Source: Elusimicrobiota bacterium
GTDB lineage: Bacteria > CG03 > SLGR01 > JAGXOG01
Assembly (NCBI GenBank): GCA_027858455.1
Contig: JAQICQ010000170.1
Location: 1-20,559, forward strand
DNA length: 20,559 nt
Direction: 5' to 3'
Part shown: positions 13,087-20,559 of the stretch, piece by piece
How positions within the stretch are numbered: the stretch's first letter is position 1
How the letters are laid out: each line of letters opens with the position of its first letter
Program-made: the position numbers and the translations under genes
The notes under the pieces: generated by a model
What the model was told of the DNA's origin: nothing
Seen by the model: the letters and a program-made list of their open reading frames with translations, nothing else
The model's database searches: none

Positions 13087-14772
13087 TTACGCCATATCTA
13101 TGAGAACTTCATCTATTGCGGCGCCGGCCGGGACCATAGGATAGACATTTTCTTCTTCTTCAATAATAAAATCCATTACTACGGGTCCGGACTTATATTT
13201 TAATGCTTCCTTTATAGCAGGCATAACATCTTTTTTCTTGCAGACACTAATCCCCTTGGCGCCGTATGCCTCGGCTACCCTGGCGAAATCCGGCACACGT
13301 TCCTTATGGGATTTACCGAGACAGACCTGCGAATATCTTTTATCGTAAAAAAGTTCCTGCCACTGCCTTACCATCCCCAGATAATTATTGTTAAGTACGA
13401 CATTAATAACATTGATATCATTTACTACACAGGTAGCAAGTTCCTGTATATTCATTTGGAAACTTCCGTCGCCGGCTATATTTATTACTGTCTTTTTAGG
13501 TTTTCCGAACTTTGCGCCGATCGCTGCCGGGAATCCGTACCCCATGGTACCTAATCCACCCGATGTAAGAAATGTATTGGGCTCATTATATTTATAGAAC
13601 TGTTCCGCCCACATCTGATGCTGGCCTACCTCTGTGGTAATTACAGCATTGCCTTTCGTAGCTTTGTAGAGCTGCTCAATTACATACTGAGGTCTCAGCT
13701 TATTGTCTTTTTTATAGATGAGCGGCTGCTTTGATTTCCACTTAGCTATCTGTTTATGCCAATCTTTGCGTTCCTTAAATTCAATATGTTTAACTAACTT
13801 TTTAAGCACTGCCCGAGCATCGCCGACTATAGGCACATCAGCCTTAATAATTTTAGAAATTGAAGTAGGGTCTATATCAATATGAATAACTTTAGCCCCC
13901 TTTGCAAAATCCTTAACTCTTCCGGTAACCCGGTCGTCAAATCTCGCGCCGACCGCTATTATTAAGTCCGAATTCTGAACAGCATTATTTGCGTAATACG
14001 TACCGTGCATACCGAGCATACTAAGAGAAAGTTCGGAGTCCGCCGGGAAAGAACCCGTGCCCATTAATGTAGTGGTAACCGGGAGCTTACCCTTCGAGGC
14101 AAATGCCCTCAGCTCATTGGATGCTTTGGATATTATAACTCCGCCGCCGGCATAAACTACAGGCCTTTTGGAACTGTTAATAAGTTTAGCTGCTTCTTTT
14201 ATCTGTTTTATATGTCCGCCTGTCTTTGGTTTGTAGCCCTTGATATTTGCTTTTTCCGGATAACTGAATTTACACGAATCCCTCTGAATATCAACAGGAA
14301 GGTCTATAAGAACAGGACCGGGACGGCCCGTACGCGCCAAATAAAAAGCTTCTTTAATTGTAGCCGCTAAATCCTTAACGTCCGTTACCAGATAATTATG
14401 CTTTGTAACCGGCCTGGTTATACCGGTGGTATCTGCTTCCTGAAAAGCGTCATTCCCGACAAGATGGGTCGCTACCTGCCCGGTAAGAGCGACCATGGGT
14501 ATTGAATCCATATAAGCCGTTGCAAGACCCGTAACTAAATTTGTCGCTCCGGGACCCGAAGTTGCCACGCAAACCCCTACCTTCCCCGTAGCCCGGCTGA
14601 AACCATCGGCCATGTGCGCCGCAGCCTGTTCATGCCGGGTAAGAATAAACTTTATATCTTTATCTTTATGTATCTCGTCAAAAAGAGGTATTACAGAACC
14701 ACCTCCGATTCCAAATAATATATTTACTTTTTCTTTCTTTAAAGATTCAAGAATAATTTTAGCGCCGTTCAT
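13087..14772 (-). CDS. ilvB: Acetolactate synthase large (catalytic) subunit
   Basis: A 561-residue thiamine-diphosphate enzyme, full length for biosynthetic acetohydroxyacid synthase. It makes 2-acetolactate from pyruvate (valine, leucine) and 2-aceto-2-hydroxybutyrate with 2-oxobutyrate (isoleucine). The catalytic glutamate is E48 (RHEQAAAHMADG), and the FAD-related segment VGARFDDRVTGR lies at 274-285. The ThDP motif spans GDGSFQMN (434-441) to NNNYLGMVRQWQ (461-472). The first loop reads FGIGGGSVIP where FGYPGG is usual. It begins 12 bases after ilvD, with TAAGGAG combining the ilvD stop and the ribosome site. The partner IlvN is encoded next. Confidence 0.96.
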   Translation of the reverse strand: MNGAKIILESLKKEKVNILFGIGGGSVIPLFDEIHKDKDIKFILTRHEQAAAHMADGFSRATGKVGVCVATSGPGATNLVTGLATAYMDSIPMVALTGQVATHLVGNDAFQEADTTGITRPVTKHNYLVTDVKDLAATIKEAFYLARTGRPGPVLIDLPVDIQRDSCKFSYPEKANIKGYKPKTGGHIKQIKEAAKLINSSKRPVVYAGGGVIISKASNELRAFASKGKLPVTTTLMGTGSFPADSELSLSMLGMHGTYYANNAVQNSDLIIAVGARFDDRVTGRVKDFAKGAKVIHIDIDPTSISKIIKADVPIVGDARAVLKKLVKHIEFKERKDWHKQIAKWKSKQPLIYKKDNKLRPQYVIEQLYKATKGNAVITTEVGQHQMWAEQFYKYNEPNTFLTSGGLGTMGYGFPAAIGAKFGKPKKTVINIAGDGSFQMNIQELATCVVNDINVINVVLNNNYLGMVRQWQELFYDKRYSQVCLGKSHKERVPDFARVAEAYGAKGISVCKKKDVMPAIKEALKYKSGPVVMDFIIEEEENVYPMVPAGAAIDEVLIDMA

Positions 14773-14784
14773 ATTTATATCTCC

Positions 14785-16437
14785 TTATTTAAGTATAGCC
14801 CCTTTATCGGCTGACTCTACAAGTTTTGCATACCTTGCAAGCCATCCGCTGACTTTCTTTTTAGGTTTTTCAACCTGTAACATTCTCAATTTTATTTCCT
14901 GTTTTGTCAATTTCACATCCAGACGTTTTTTATTAATATCTATATTTATAATATCCCCGTCTTTTATGACCGCAATCACTCCCCCGGATGCCGCTTCCGG
15001 TGATATATGACCGATACAGGGGCCCCGCGTACCTCCGGAAAACCTTCCGTCAGTAATAAGGGCAACATCTTTTTCCAGTCCCATTCCGGCTATAAGCGAA
15101 GTTGGATTAAGCATCTCCGGCATTCCCGGTCCGCCGGCCGGTCCTTCATACCGTATTACCACAACATCCCCTTTTTTAATTTCTTTTGACCTTATTGCTT
15201 TAAGGGCGGCTTTTTCGCTGTCATATACTTTTGCCGGCCCTGACATTACCATATTGCCTTCCTCTACCGCCGCTACTTTTACCACAGCTCCGTCGGGACA
15301 TATATTTCCCTTAAGAACAGCGAGCCCTCCCGAAGAACGCCAGGGTTTGGACTTTGCCCTGATTACCTCTATATTTTCAACCACTGCTTTACCTGCGATA
15401 GTTTTCAGGCGGCTGCCGGAAACAGTTCTGTTTTCTTTTAAAAAATCCAGCAATCTATTTAAAACAGCAGGTATTCCCCCTGCGTATTCAAGATCTTCCA
15501 TAAAGTATTCCCCGCCGGGTCTCAAACTCAGTATCTGAGGCACTTTGGCGCTTATCTTATCAAAAAGTTCCATCTTAAGTTCTATGCCGGCTTCGTTTGC
15601 TATGGCGGGCAAATGAAGGACAGTATTAGTTGAACCGCCGGTTGCCATATCTACGACTATCGCATTATAAAAAGCCTCGTAGGTTAAAATATCCCGGGGC
15701 TTGACATCTTCTTCAACTAATTTAACTACCCTCTTTCCGCTGCGGTAAGCAAGCCTTTCTTTTTTAGCCGAAACCGCAAGAGAAGACCCCGACCCGGGCA
15801 GACTCATCCCCATAGTTTCTGTCAGACAGTTCATAGTATTTGCCGTATAAAGCCCCTGGCAGGAACCGCACCCGGGACAGGCATTTAAAGCAAGCTCTTC
15901 AAGCTCGTCTTTTGAAATATTGCCGGCTTCATAATTTCCTACTGCCTCAAAAGTATCCCTGACAAGAGATAATCTTCGGCCGCCTTTATTTCCGGCCATC
16001 ATCGGCCCGGCGGTAACAACTATTGCAGGTATATTTAACCGCGCGGCAGCCATGAGCATACCCGGAGTAATCTTATCGCAACTTGTAAGAAGAACTATGC
16101 CGTCTAAACCGTGGGCCATAGCCACACTTTCCACAGAATCGGCAATCAGCTCCCGGGAGGGAAGGGAATACCTCATCCCCTCGTGCCCCATCGCAATTCC
16201 ATCGCATATAGCCGGTATACCGAATTTAAAAGATATTCCGCCGCCGGCATGAACCCCTTTTTCTATGGCGCTTTCCAGCCTCTGCATATGAATATGTCCG
16301 GGCACTATTTCCGAAAAACTGCTGGCTACCCCTATAAACGGTTTTTTATGTATCTCCTTATTGTCAACACCACATGCATAAAGCAGCGCCCTTGACGGAG
16401 CCCTGTCCGGACCTTTTTTAACTCTGTCGCTTCTCAT
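14785..16437 (-). CDS. ilvD: Dihydroxy-acid dehydratase
   Basis: A 550-residue Fe-S dehydratase acting on dihydroxy acids to give 2-oxoisovalerate and 2-oxo-3-methylvalerate. Cluster-region cysteines are C120 (TSCDKITPGM) and the CPGCGSC group (187-193). GGSTNTVLHLPA and the C-terminal ITDGRFSGGTRG and GHISPEAASGG blocks are intact. Near residue 47 it has VPGH, as in the E. coli [4Fe-4S] enzyme, where plant-type [2Fe-2S] enzymes have a cysteine. I therefore infer the oxygen-labile cluster type with moderate confidence. A GAGG site precedes the ATG. The gene lies 22 bases after a small membrane-protein gene and just before ilvB. Confidence 0.95.
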   Translation of the reverse strand: MRSDRVKKGPDRAPSRALLYACGVDNKEIHKKPFIGVASSFSEIVPGHIHMQRLESAIEKGVHAGGGISFKFGIPAICDGIAMGHEGMRYSLPSRELIADSVESVAMAHGLDGIVLLTSCDKITPGMLMAAARLNIPAIVVTAGPMMAGNKGGRRLSLVRDTFEAVGNYEAGNISKDELEELALNACPGCGSCQGLYTANTMNCLTETMGMSLPGSGSSLAVSAKKERLAYRSGKRVVKLVEEDVKPRDILTYEAFYNAIVVDMATGGSTNTVLHLPAIANEAGIELKMELFDKISAKVPQILSLRPGGEYFMEDLEYAGGIPAVLNRLLDFLKENRTVSGSRLKTIAGKAVVENIEVIRAKSKPWRSSGGLAVLKGNICPDGAVVKVAAVEEGNMVMSGPAKVYDSEKAALKAIRSKEIKKGDVVVIRYEGPAGGPGMPEMLNPTSLIAGMGLEKDVALITDGRFSGGTRGPCIGHISPEAASGGVIAVIKDGDIINIDINKKRLDVKLTKQEIKLRMLQVEKPKKKVSGWLARYAKLVESADKGAILK

Positions 16438-16459
16438 ATTTAAATATACCTCGTTTATA

Positions 16460-16705
16460 CTAATATAATATTATTTTACTTCCTTCATCTTCTAAACCAC
16501 CTGTCTCTTCCTTTACAGGTCCTCTTTTTTTAACCGGCGGCGACTTTTTCTTTTTTTCTTTTATATAATCAGGTTTATCCAAAACCGCCTTGGCCTCATA
16601 AACATCTTCTTCTTTGTTATTCCAGTTAAGTCCTATAACGCTTATTAAAACTAAGATTATTATAGATAAAAACAAAATTAATCTTGTCTGTTTTGTGCTA
16701 AACAT
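16460..16705 (-). CDS. Small single-pass membrane protein of unknown function
   Basis: An 81-residue protein between cimA (4-base gap) and ilvD (22-base gap), with AAGG eight bases before its ATG. One hydrophobic helix spans about residues 8-26 (RLILFLSIIILVLISVIG). It is followed by an acidic patch and then a lysine/proline-rich tail (KEKKKKSPPVKKRGPVKEE). There is no cysteine lipobox. The charge pattern suggests a membrane anchor with the long tail either outside or in the cytoplasm; topology is uncertain. I do not recognise a family. It is co-directional and tightly packed, so probably real and co-transcribed, but it has no evident link to amino-acid chemistry. Confidence 0.7.
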   Translation of the reverse strand: MFSTKQTRLILFLSIIILVLISVIGLNWNNKEEDVYEAKAVLDKPDYIKEKKKKSPPVKKRGPVKEETGGLEDEGSKIILY

Positions 16706-16709
16706 ATTA

Positions 16710-18272
16710 TTATCCTTTAAGCAATTTATACTCTATGCTGTCAACCAGCGCTTCCCACGAAGCCTCAATTAAATTCTCCGACACCCCTATAGTTCCCCAA
16801 CTGTTTTTTTTATCGCCGGATTCAATTAAAACCCTAACCTTGCCCGCAGTGCCCTGACGCGCATCTATTACACGTACTTTAAAATCTTTAAGATTTACTT
16901 CCCTAAGTTCCGGGTAAAATTTTTCCAGAGCTTTTCTCAATGCATTATCCAAAGCATTTACTGGACCGCTGCCTTCGGAAGCGGTATGTTCTTTAACCCC
17001 GTTGACTTTCACCTTTATTGTAGCCTCGCTTTTAAGCTCGCCTTCAGAATTACTTTCAATTATAACTCTGAAACCCTCTAAGTCAAAAAATTTCTTTTTA
17101 ACTCCCGATTGCCTGAGCATAATTAACTCAAAAGACGCTTCCGCTCCTTCAAAGTAGTATCCTTCGTCCTCTTTCTTTTTTATGGTTTTTAAAAGGCTGC
17201 CTACCTGATCGTTGTCTTTTGAGAAATCTATGCCGAATTCCTTGGATTTAAACTTAATATTACTTGCTCCGGCTAATTCGGAAATAAGGATTTTTCTTTT
17301 ATTCCCTACAGTTTTAGGTTCAATATGTTCATAAGTTGAAGAATCTTTTCTTACCGCGCTGACATGTATACCCCCTTTATGAGCAAAAGCCGAATGCCCT
17401 ACAAAAGGCTGGTGCGACAAGGGTATTTTATTTGCAATTTCATCTACATACCTTGAAAGTTCCGTAAGTTTTTTTAATCCGTCACCATCTATACATTTAT
17501 ATCCAAGTTTAAGCTGTAAATTCGGTATAACCGAGCAGATATTTGCATTTCCGCAGCGCTCGCCGTAACCATTTACGGTTCCGTGTACCATAACAGCCCC
17601 CTCGCTGACTGCGGCAATTGAATTAGCTACTGCAACTTCCGAATCATTGTGAGCATGTATTCCCAGCCCGGCCTTAACTTCGGATTTAGCCTTCTTTACG
17701 GCTGAAGCCACCTCGTCAGGGAGCCGTCCGCCGTTTGTTTCGCAAAGGCATATATAATCGGCTCCGCCGGCTTCAGCGGCTTTTATAGTCCTTAAAGCAT
17801 AATCAGGATTATTAAAATAACCGTCAAAGTAATGTTCCGCGTCATATATAACCTCAATACCGGTTTCTTTAAGATATCGGACTGAATCCTCTATCATCTT
17901 AAGATTTTCATCCAACGTGGTCTTAAGGGCGGTTTTTACATGCATATCCCAGGATTTTCCGAAGACACAACATGCGGCGGCCCCGGACTCTATTACTTTA
18001 TTAAGGCTCTTGTCCTTTTCTACTTTTACATCTTTCCTTCTTGTAGAGGTAAAAGCCGTCATCTTGGAATACTGCAGATTAATTTCTTTCATACGTTCAA
18101 AAAACTTCTCGTCTTTTGGGTTAGAACCCGGCCAGCCGCCTTCAATATAATCTACGCCGAACCAGTCAAGTTTTTTGGCGATTTTAAGTTTATCTTCCAC
18201 CGAAAAAGATATGCCCTCCGACTGAGTACCGTCTCTTAATGTTGTGTCAAGTATGAATATTTTTTTATTCAT
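16710..18272 (-). CDS. cimA: (R)-citramalate synthase
   Basis: A 520-residue member of the LeuA/homocitrate synthase group that condenses pyruvate and acetyl-CoA into citramalate, the entry to threonine-independent isoleucine synthesis. It opens with ILDTTLRDGTQSEGISFS (7-24), the GTQSEG form typical of the CimA clade and different from GEQSPG of LeuA. Metal ligands are H206 and H208 in LGIHAHNDSE. The C-terminal domain (about 395-520) is of the LeuA regulatory type (GSGPVNALDNALRK, then NLIEASWEALVDS), so feedback control by isoleucine is expected. A perfect AGGAGG overlaps the lysC stop just upstream. A distinct leuA is present in the same operon, which supports this assignment. Confidence 0.93.
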   Translation of the reverse strand: MNKKIFILDTTLRDGTQSEGISFSVEDKLKIAKKLDWFGVDYIEGGWPGSNPKDEKFFERMKEINLQYSKMTAFTSTRRKDVKVEKDKSLNKVIESGAAACCVFGKSWDMHVKTALKTTLDENLKMIEDSVRYLKETGIEVIYDAEHYFDGYFNNPDYALRTIKAAEAGGADYICLCETNGGRLPDEVASAVKKAKSEVKAGLGIHAHNDSEVAVANSIAAVSEGAVMVHGTVNGYGERCGNANICSVIPNLQLKLGYKCIDGDGLKKLTELSRYVDEIANKIPLSHQPFVGHSAFAHKGGIHVSAVRKDSSTYEHIEPKTVGNKRKILISELAGASNIKFKSKEFGIDFSKDNDQVGSLLKTIKKKEDEGYYFEGAEASFELIMLRQSGVKKKFFDLEGFRVIIESNSEGELKSEATIKVKVNGVKEHTASEGSGPVNALDNALRKALEKFYPELREVNLKDFKVRVIDARQGTAGKVRVLIESGDKKNSWGTIGVSENLIEASWEALVDSIEYKLLKG

Positions 18273-18285
18273 TTAAATACCTCCT

Positions 18286-19515
18286 CTACTCGCAAAACGC
18301 TTTATGTAATATTTTAACCGCAGATTTCCCTTTTGCTGAATCAATGACGCAGGATATTTTTATTTCCGAAGTAGAGATCATCTCTATGTTAATATTGTTT
18401 TCGGATAGAAGTTCAAACATTCTGGCCGCAACACCGGCATGGCTTCGCATTCCCACACCTATTATTGATATTTTAGCCACATTTTTATCGGTTATTACTT
18501 TTTGGGCTTTAAGATTATTTTTTATATGCGAGCATATTTCAACAGTTCTTTTAAGCATTTCACTCTTTACCGTAAAAGAAATATCATTTATCCCGGTCTC
18601 GTGAGCGGAAGACTGTATTATCATATCTACATTTATATTTTCTTTTGCCAATTCCCCGAAAATTTTAGCCGCGACACCGGGTGTATCCGAAACTCCTATT
18701 ATAGATATTCTTACCTGATTTTTATCTACCGTAACCCCTCTGACTGCTACTTGCTCTAAATCTTTTGTTTTTTTCATAATTATTGTCCCACTGTTTTTTT
18801 CTTCCTCTGTATAACTTGATTTTATATGTACCTTAATATTATTTTTTTTTGCTACTTCAACGGAACGCGATTGCAAAACTTTAGCCCCGGCAGATGAAAA
18901 CTCGAGCATCTCGTCATAACTTATCCTGTCAATCTTTTGGGCCTTCGGAGCTATAGACGGGTCGGTGCTGAATATTCCGTCCACATCAGTATATATCTCG
19001 CACACCTCGGCATCTAAAACCGCCGCGAGCGCCACAGCGCTTAAATCACTTCCCCCGCGCCCAAGGGTAGTAATATTTTCCTCGGCGGAGATTCCCTGGA
19101 AACCCGCAACTATAACTATATTATCCCGGTCAAGTTCTTTTTTAAGTTTCTTTGTATTGATACTCTTTATTCTTGCCCGGCTGTGAGCCGAATCAGTCAT
19201 TATCCCCACCTGCTGACCGGTAAGGGATATAGCCTTATACCCCTGCTCGTGAATAGCCATAGCTACCAGAGCAATACCCTGCTGCTCTCCTGTTGCCAGC
19301 AGCATATCCATCTCCCTTATCTCCGGATCAGGAGAAATACTGTCCGCCATGGCAATGAGATTATCAGTTGTATTTCCGGGGGCCGAAACTACAACCACCA
19401 AAGATTTTCCGGACTTTTTCTTATCTATTATGCGGGCGGCGACTCTCTTTATTTTATCCGCGTCTCCCACGGATGTTCCACCGTATTTTTGAACTACAAT
19501 ACTTTTTTTATTCAT
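18286..19515 (-). CDS. lysC: Aspartate kinase
   Basis: A 409-residue monofunctional aspartokinase that phosphorylates aspartate, the first step to lysine, threonine and methionine. The nucleotide-binding start is VVQKYGGTSVGD (7-18), and GRGGSDLSAVALAA and the EIYTDVDGIFSTDP segment are intact. Two ACT domains follow from about 270: one with GVSDTPGVAAKIFGEL, another with GVGMRSHAGVAARMFELL. Lysine and/or threonine feedback is therefore likely. Length matches the B. subtilis LysC type, which sometimes makes a separate beta subunit from an internal start; I see no compelling internal ribosome site. The ATG overlaps the end of thrB by 8 bases, and cimA follows after 13. Confidence 0.96.
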   Translation of the reverse strand: MNKKSIVVQKYGGTSVGDADKIKRVAARIIDKKKSGKSLVVVVSAPGNTTDNLIAMADSISPDPEIREMDMLLATGEQQGIALVAMAIHEQGYKAISLTGQQVGIMTDSAHSRARIKSINTKKLKKELDRDNIVIVAGFQGISAEENITTLGRGGSDLSAVALAAVLDAEVCEIYTDVDGIFSTDPSIAPKAQKIDRISYDEMLEFSSAGAKVLQSRSVEVAKKNNIKVHIKSSYTEEEKNSGTIIMKKTKDLEQVAVRGVTVDKNQVRISIIGVSDTPGVAAKIFGELAKENINVDMIIQSSAHETGINDISFTVKSEMLKRTVEICSHIKNNLKAQKVITDKNVAKISIIGVGMRSHAGVAARMFELLSENNINIEMISTSEIKISCVIDSAKGKSAVKILHKAFCE

Positions 19516-20443
19516 AAATTTCAGCCCCGGTATCTATCATTGACTTTACCATATACCTTGCAGATACTCCTTTACTTTCCCAAACCTTCATTATAGCCCG
19601 CGCTGTTTTTTGCGCATTTTTTCTTTCTGCAAAAGAAATTATTGCGGGTCCCGAACCCGATATCGCAGTCCCCAGAGCTCCCGCTTCATATGTCTTTTCA
19701 ACTATAGCATCGAATCCCGGAATAAATTTTTTCCTGTAGGGCTGATGCATCCTGTCCTTAACAGAATTTCTTATTAAATCCTTGCGGCCGCTTATAAGAG
19801 CCGACAGAAGCAGACAGGAGCGGATGTTTGAATATACAGCATCACTAAAATCAATATTTGCCGGAAGCGCCCCGCGGGCTTTATTTGTATCTACCCGGAT
19901 ATCCGGTATTCCCAGCACAACTTTTAAATCAGTTTCAATCCGGTGCTTATTGAAATATAATTCTTCCTCACCTGTAAAGTTCGATACAGTCAATCCCCCG
20001 ACTGTCGCCGGCACAGCATTATCCGGATGGCCTTCAAGCAGAGTTGCCTGTCTGGCAATATAGGAACTATCCTTTTTATTACCCGTAATTTTAGCGGCGG
20101 CAATAATCCCGCCTACTCTGGCGGCGGCCGAAGACCCCAGCCCCATTTTTAGGGGTATCTCACTTTTAGCGGTAATATCTACTGGCGGGTATTTCCCGCC
20201 GGCTTCGGTAATCTCTCCGCTGAAAGCTGCGGACAATGCATTGTCCTCATCGGATATTCCCGACGCCGTCCCTTCCATAGAAAATTTTCTATCAGAACAT
20301 TTCCCGTCGCCCGGCTTAACCTCAATAGTTAAAAACAGGTCAACGGCAAATCCTAAGACATCGTAGCCCGGACCGATATTAGATACTGTTGCCGGAACTT
20401 TTACTTTAAAAGGTTTCATGTAAGGTTTCATGTAAGGTTTCAT
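19508..20443 (-). CDS. thrB: Homoserine kinase
   Basis: A GHMP-family kinase that phosphorylates homoserine on the way to threonine; 311 residues from the first ATG. It shows the N-terminal VPATVSNIGPGYDVLG (16-31), the ATP-binding loop PLKMGLGSSAAARVGG (97-112) and a C-terminal GTAISGSGPAII motif, all typical of ThrB. Three in-frame ATGs at 20443, 20431 and 20419 lie in a perfect 12-base repeat encoding MKPY-MKPY-MKPF. The domain proper begins at the third, which gives 303 residues. The only purine-rich ribosome-site candidate (GGGAAAGG) lies 12 bases before the first ATG. The end overlaps lysC by 8 bases. Confidence 0.94.
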   Translation of the reverse strand: MKPYMKPYMKPFKVKVPATVSNIGPGYDVLGFAVDLFLTIEVKPGDGKCSDRKFSMEGTASGISDEDNALSAAFSGEITEAGGKYPPVDITAKSEIPLKMGLGSSAAARVGGIIAAAKITGNKKDSSYIARQATLLEGHPDNAVPATVGGLTVSNFTGEEELYFNKHRIETDLKVVLGIPDIRVDTNKARGALPANIDFSDAVYSNIRSCLLLSALISGRKDLIRNSVKDRMHQPYRKKFIPGFDAIVEKTYEAGALGTAISGSGPAIISFAERKNAQKTARAIMKVWESKGVSARYMVKSMIDTGAEIYE

Positions 20444-20446
20444 GTA
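20411..20446 (-). repeat. Three perfect 12-base tandem repeats carrying the thrB start codons
   Basis: On the plus strand AGGTTTCATGTA occurs three times without a mismatch. On the coding strand each unit supplies an ATG in the same frame, so translation can start at any of the three and yields zero, one or two extra MKPY units. The unit length is a multiple of three, so copy-number changes keep the frame. Confidence 0.9.
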
Positions 20447-20511
20447 AAGTATATACCTTTCCCTTAATATAACTCTTATTAATTTTTATCATATAATTAC
20501 TTGCTTATTAT

Positions 20512-20559
20512 TTAATTTATTCCGGCTGTCTCTACTACTTTATCTTCGATGTCTTCTAC
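20512..20559 (-). CDS. C-terminal end of an unidentified gene upstream of thrB
   Basis: The frame entering from the right edge encodes VEDIEDKVVETAGIN followed by TAA at 20514..20512; the other two minus-strand frames contain stops here. The tail is acidic and helix-like. Upstream of thrB one commonly finds threonine synthase, homoserine dehydrogenase or a cofactor-independent phosphoglycerate mutase, but fifteen residues do not allow a choice. The 68-base gap to the thrB ATG is AT-rich with no clear promoter or terminator, so it may belong to the same operon. Confidence 0.5.
   Translation of the reverse strand, partial: VEDIEDKVVETAGIN

Noticed and set aside
20444..20511. Promoter for the long operon just upstream of thrB
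   Set aside because: Several TATA-like hexamers occur in this AT-rich gap but none has a convincing -35 at 16-18 bases.

Overview
The window is about 20.6 kb of bacterial DNA of moderate to low GC, with heavy use of ATA, AAA and TTT codons. Every protein gene I can support lies on the minus strand, so gene order runs from the right edge to the left. The only plus-strand gene is a tRNA-Leu. Many starts have clear Shine-Dalgarno (SD) sites and most genes are separated by fewer than 40 bases or overlap. There are no insertion sequences, CRISPR arrays or phage genes. Gene content and style fit a chromosomal contig from a Gram-negative-like, possibly uncultivated lineage (Omnitrophota or a similar candidate phylum is my guess, at low confidence). 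The phylum cannot be fixed from this sequence alone.

Region 1 (20559 to 4305) looks like one long amino-acid operon. In transcription order it holds the tail of an unidentified gene, thrB, lysC, cimA, a small membrane protein, ilvD, ilvB, ilvN, ilvC, leuA, leuC, a small conserved-looking protein, leuD, leuB, asd, an EcfT-like membrane protein and truA. It joins the aspartate family (lysC, asd, thrB) to isoleucine, valine and leucine synthesis. CimA makes citramalate from pyruvate, so isoleucine does not need threonine deaminase. The single LeuCD and LeuB set can process both the citramalate and the isopropylmalate series, and IlvBN, IlvC and IlvD then serve both isoleucine and valine. No branched-chain aminotransferase or threonine deaminase is present here.

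Region 2 (4304 to 3958) is a switch zone. It holds tRNA-Leu(CAG) on the plus strand with a good promoter, a roughly 190-base non-coding tract with several possible hairpins, and a divergent promoter facing left whose -35 overlaps that of the tRNA.

Region 3 (3957 to 151) is a four-gene cluster: a dolichol/phytol-kinase-like membrane enzyme, an NAD(P)-dependent epimerase/reductase, a serine-palmitoyltransferase-like alpha-oxoamine synthase and a GNAT-type acyltransferase. The last three match the three enzyme types known from bacterial ceramide synthesis (Spt, bCerS, CerR). I read this as a probable sphingolipid (ceramide) operon with an added CTP-type lipid kinase, and it is the most interesting part of the window.

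Region 4 (150 to 1) contains a perfect-consensus sigma70-type promoter overlapping the end of the acyltransferase gene and the first codons of a further minus-strand gene cut by the window edge.
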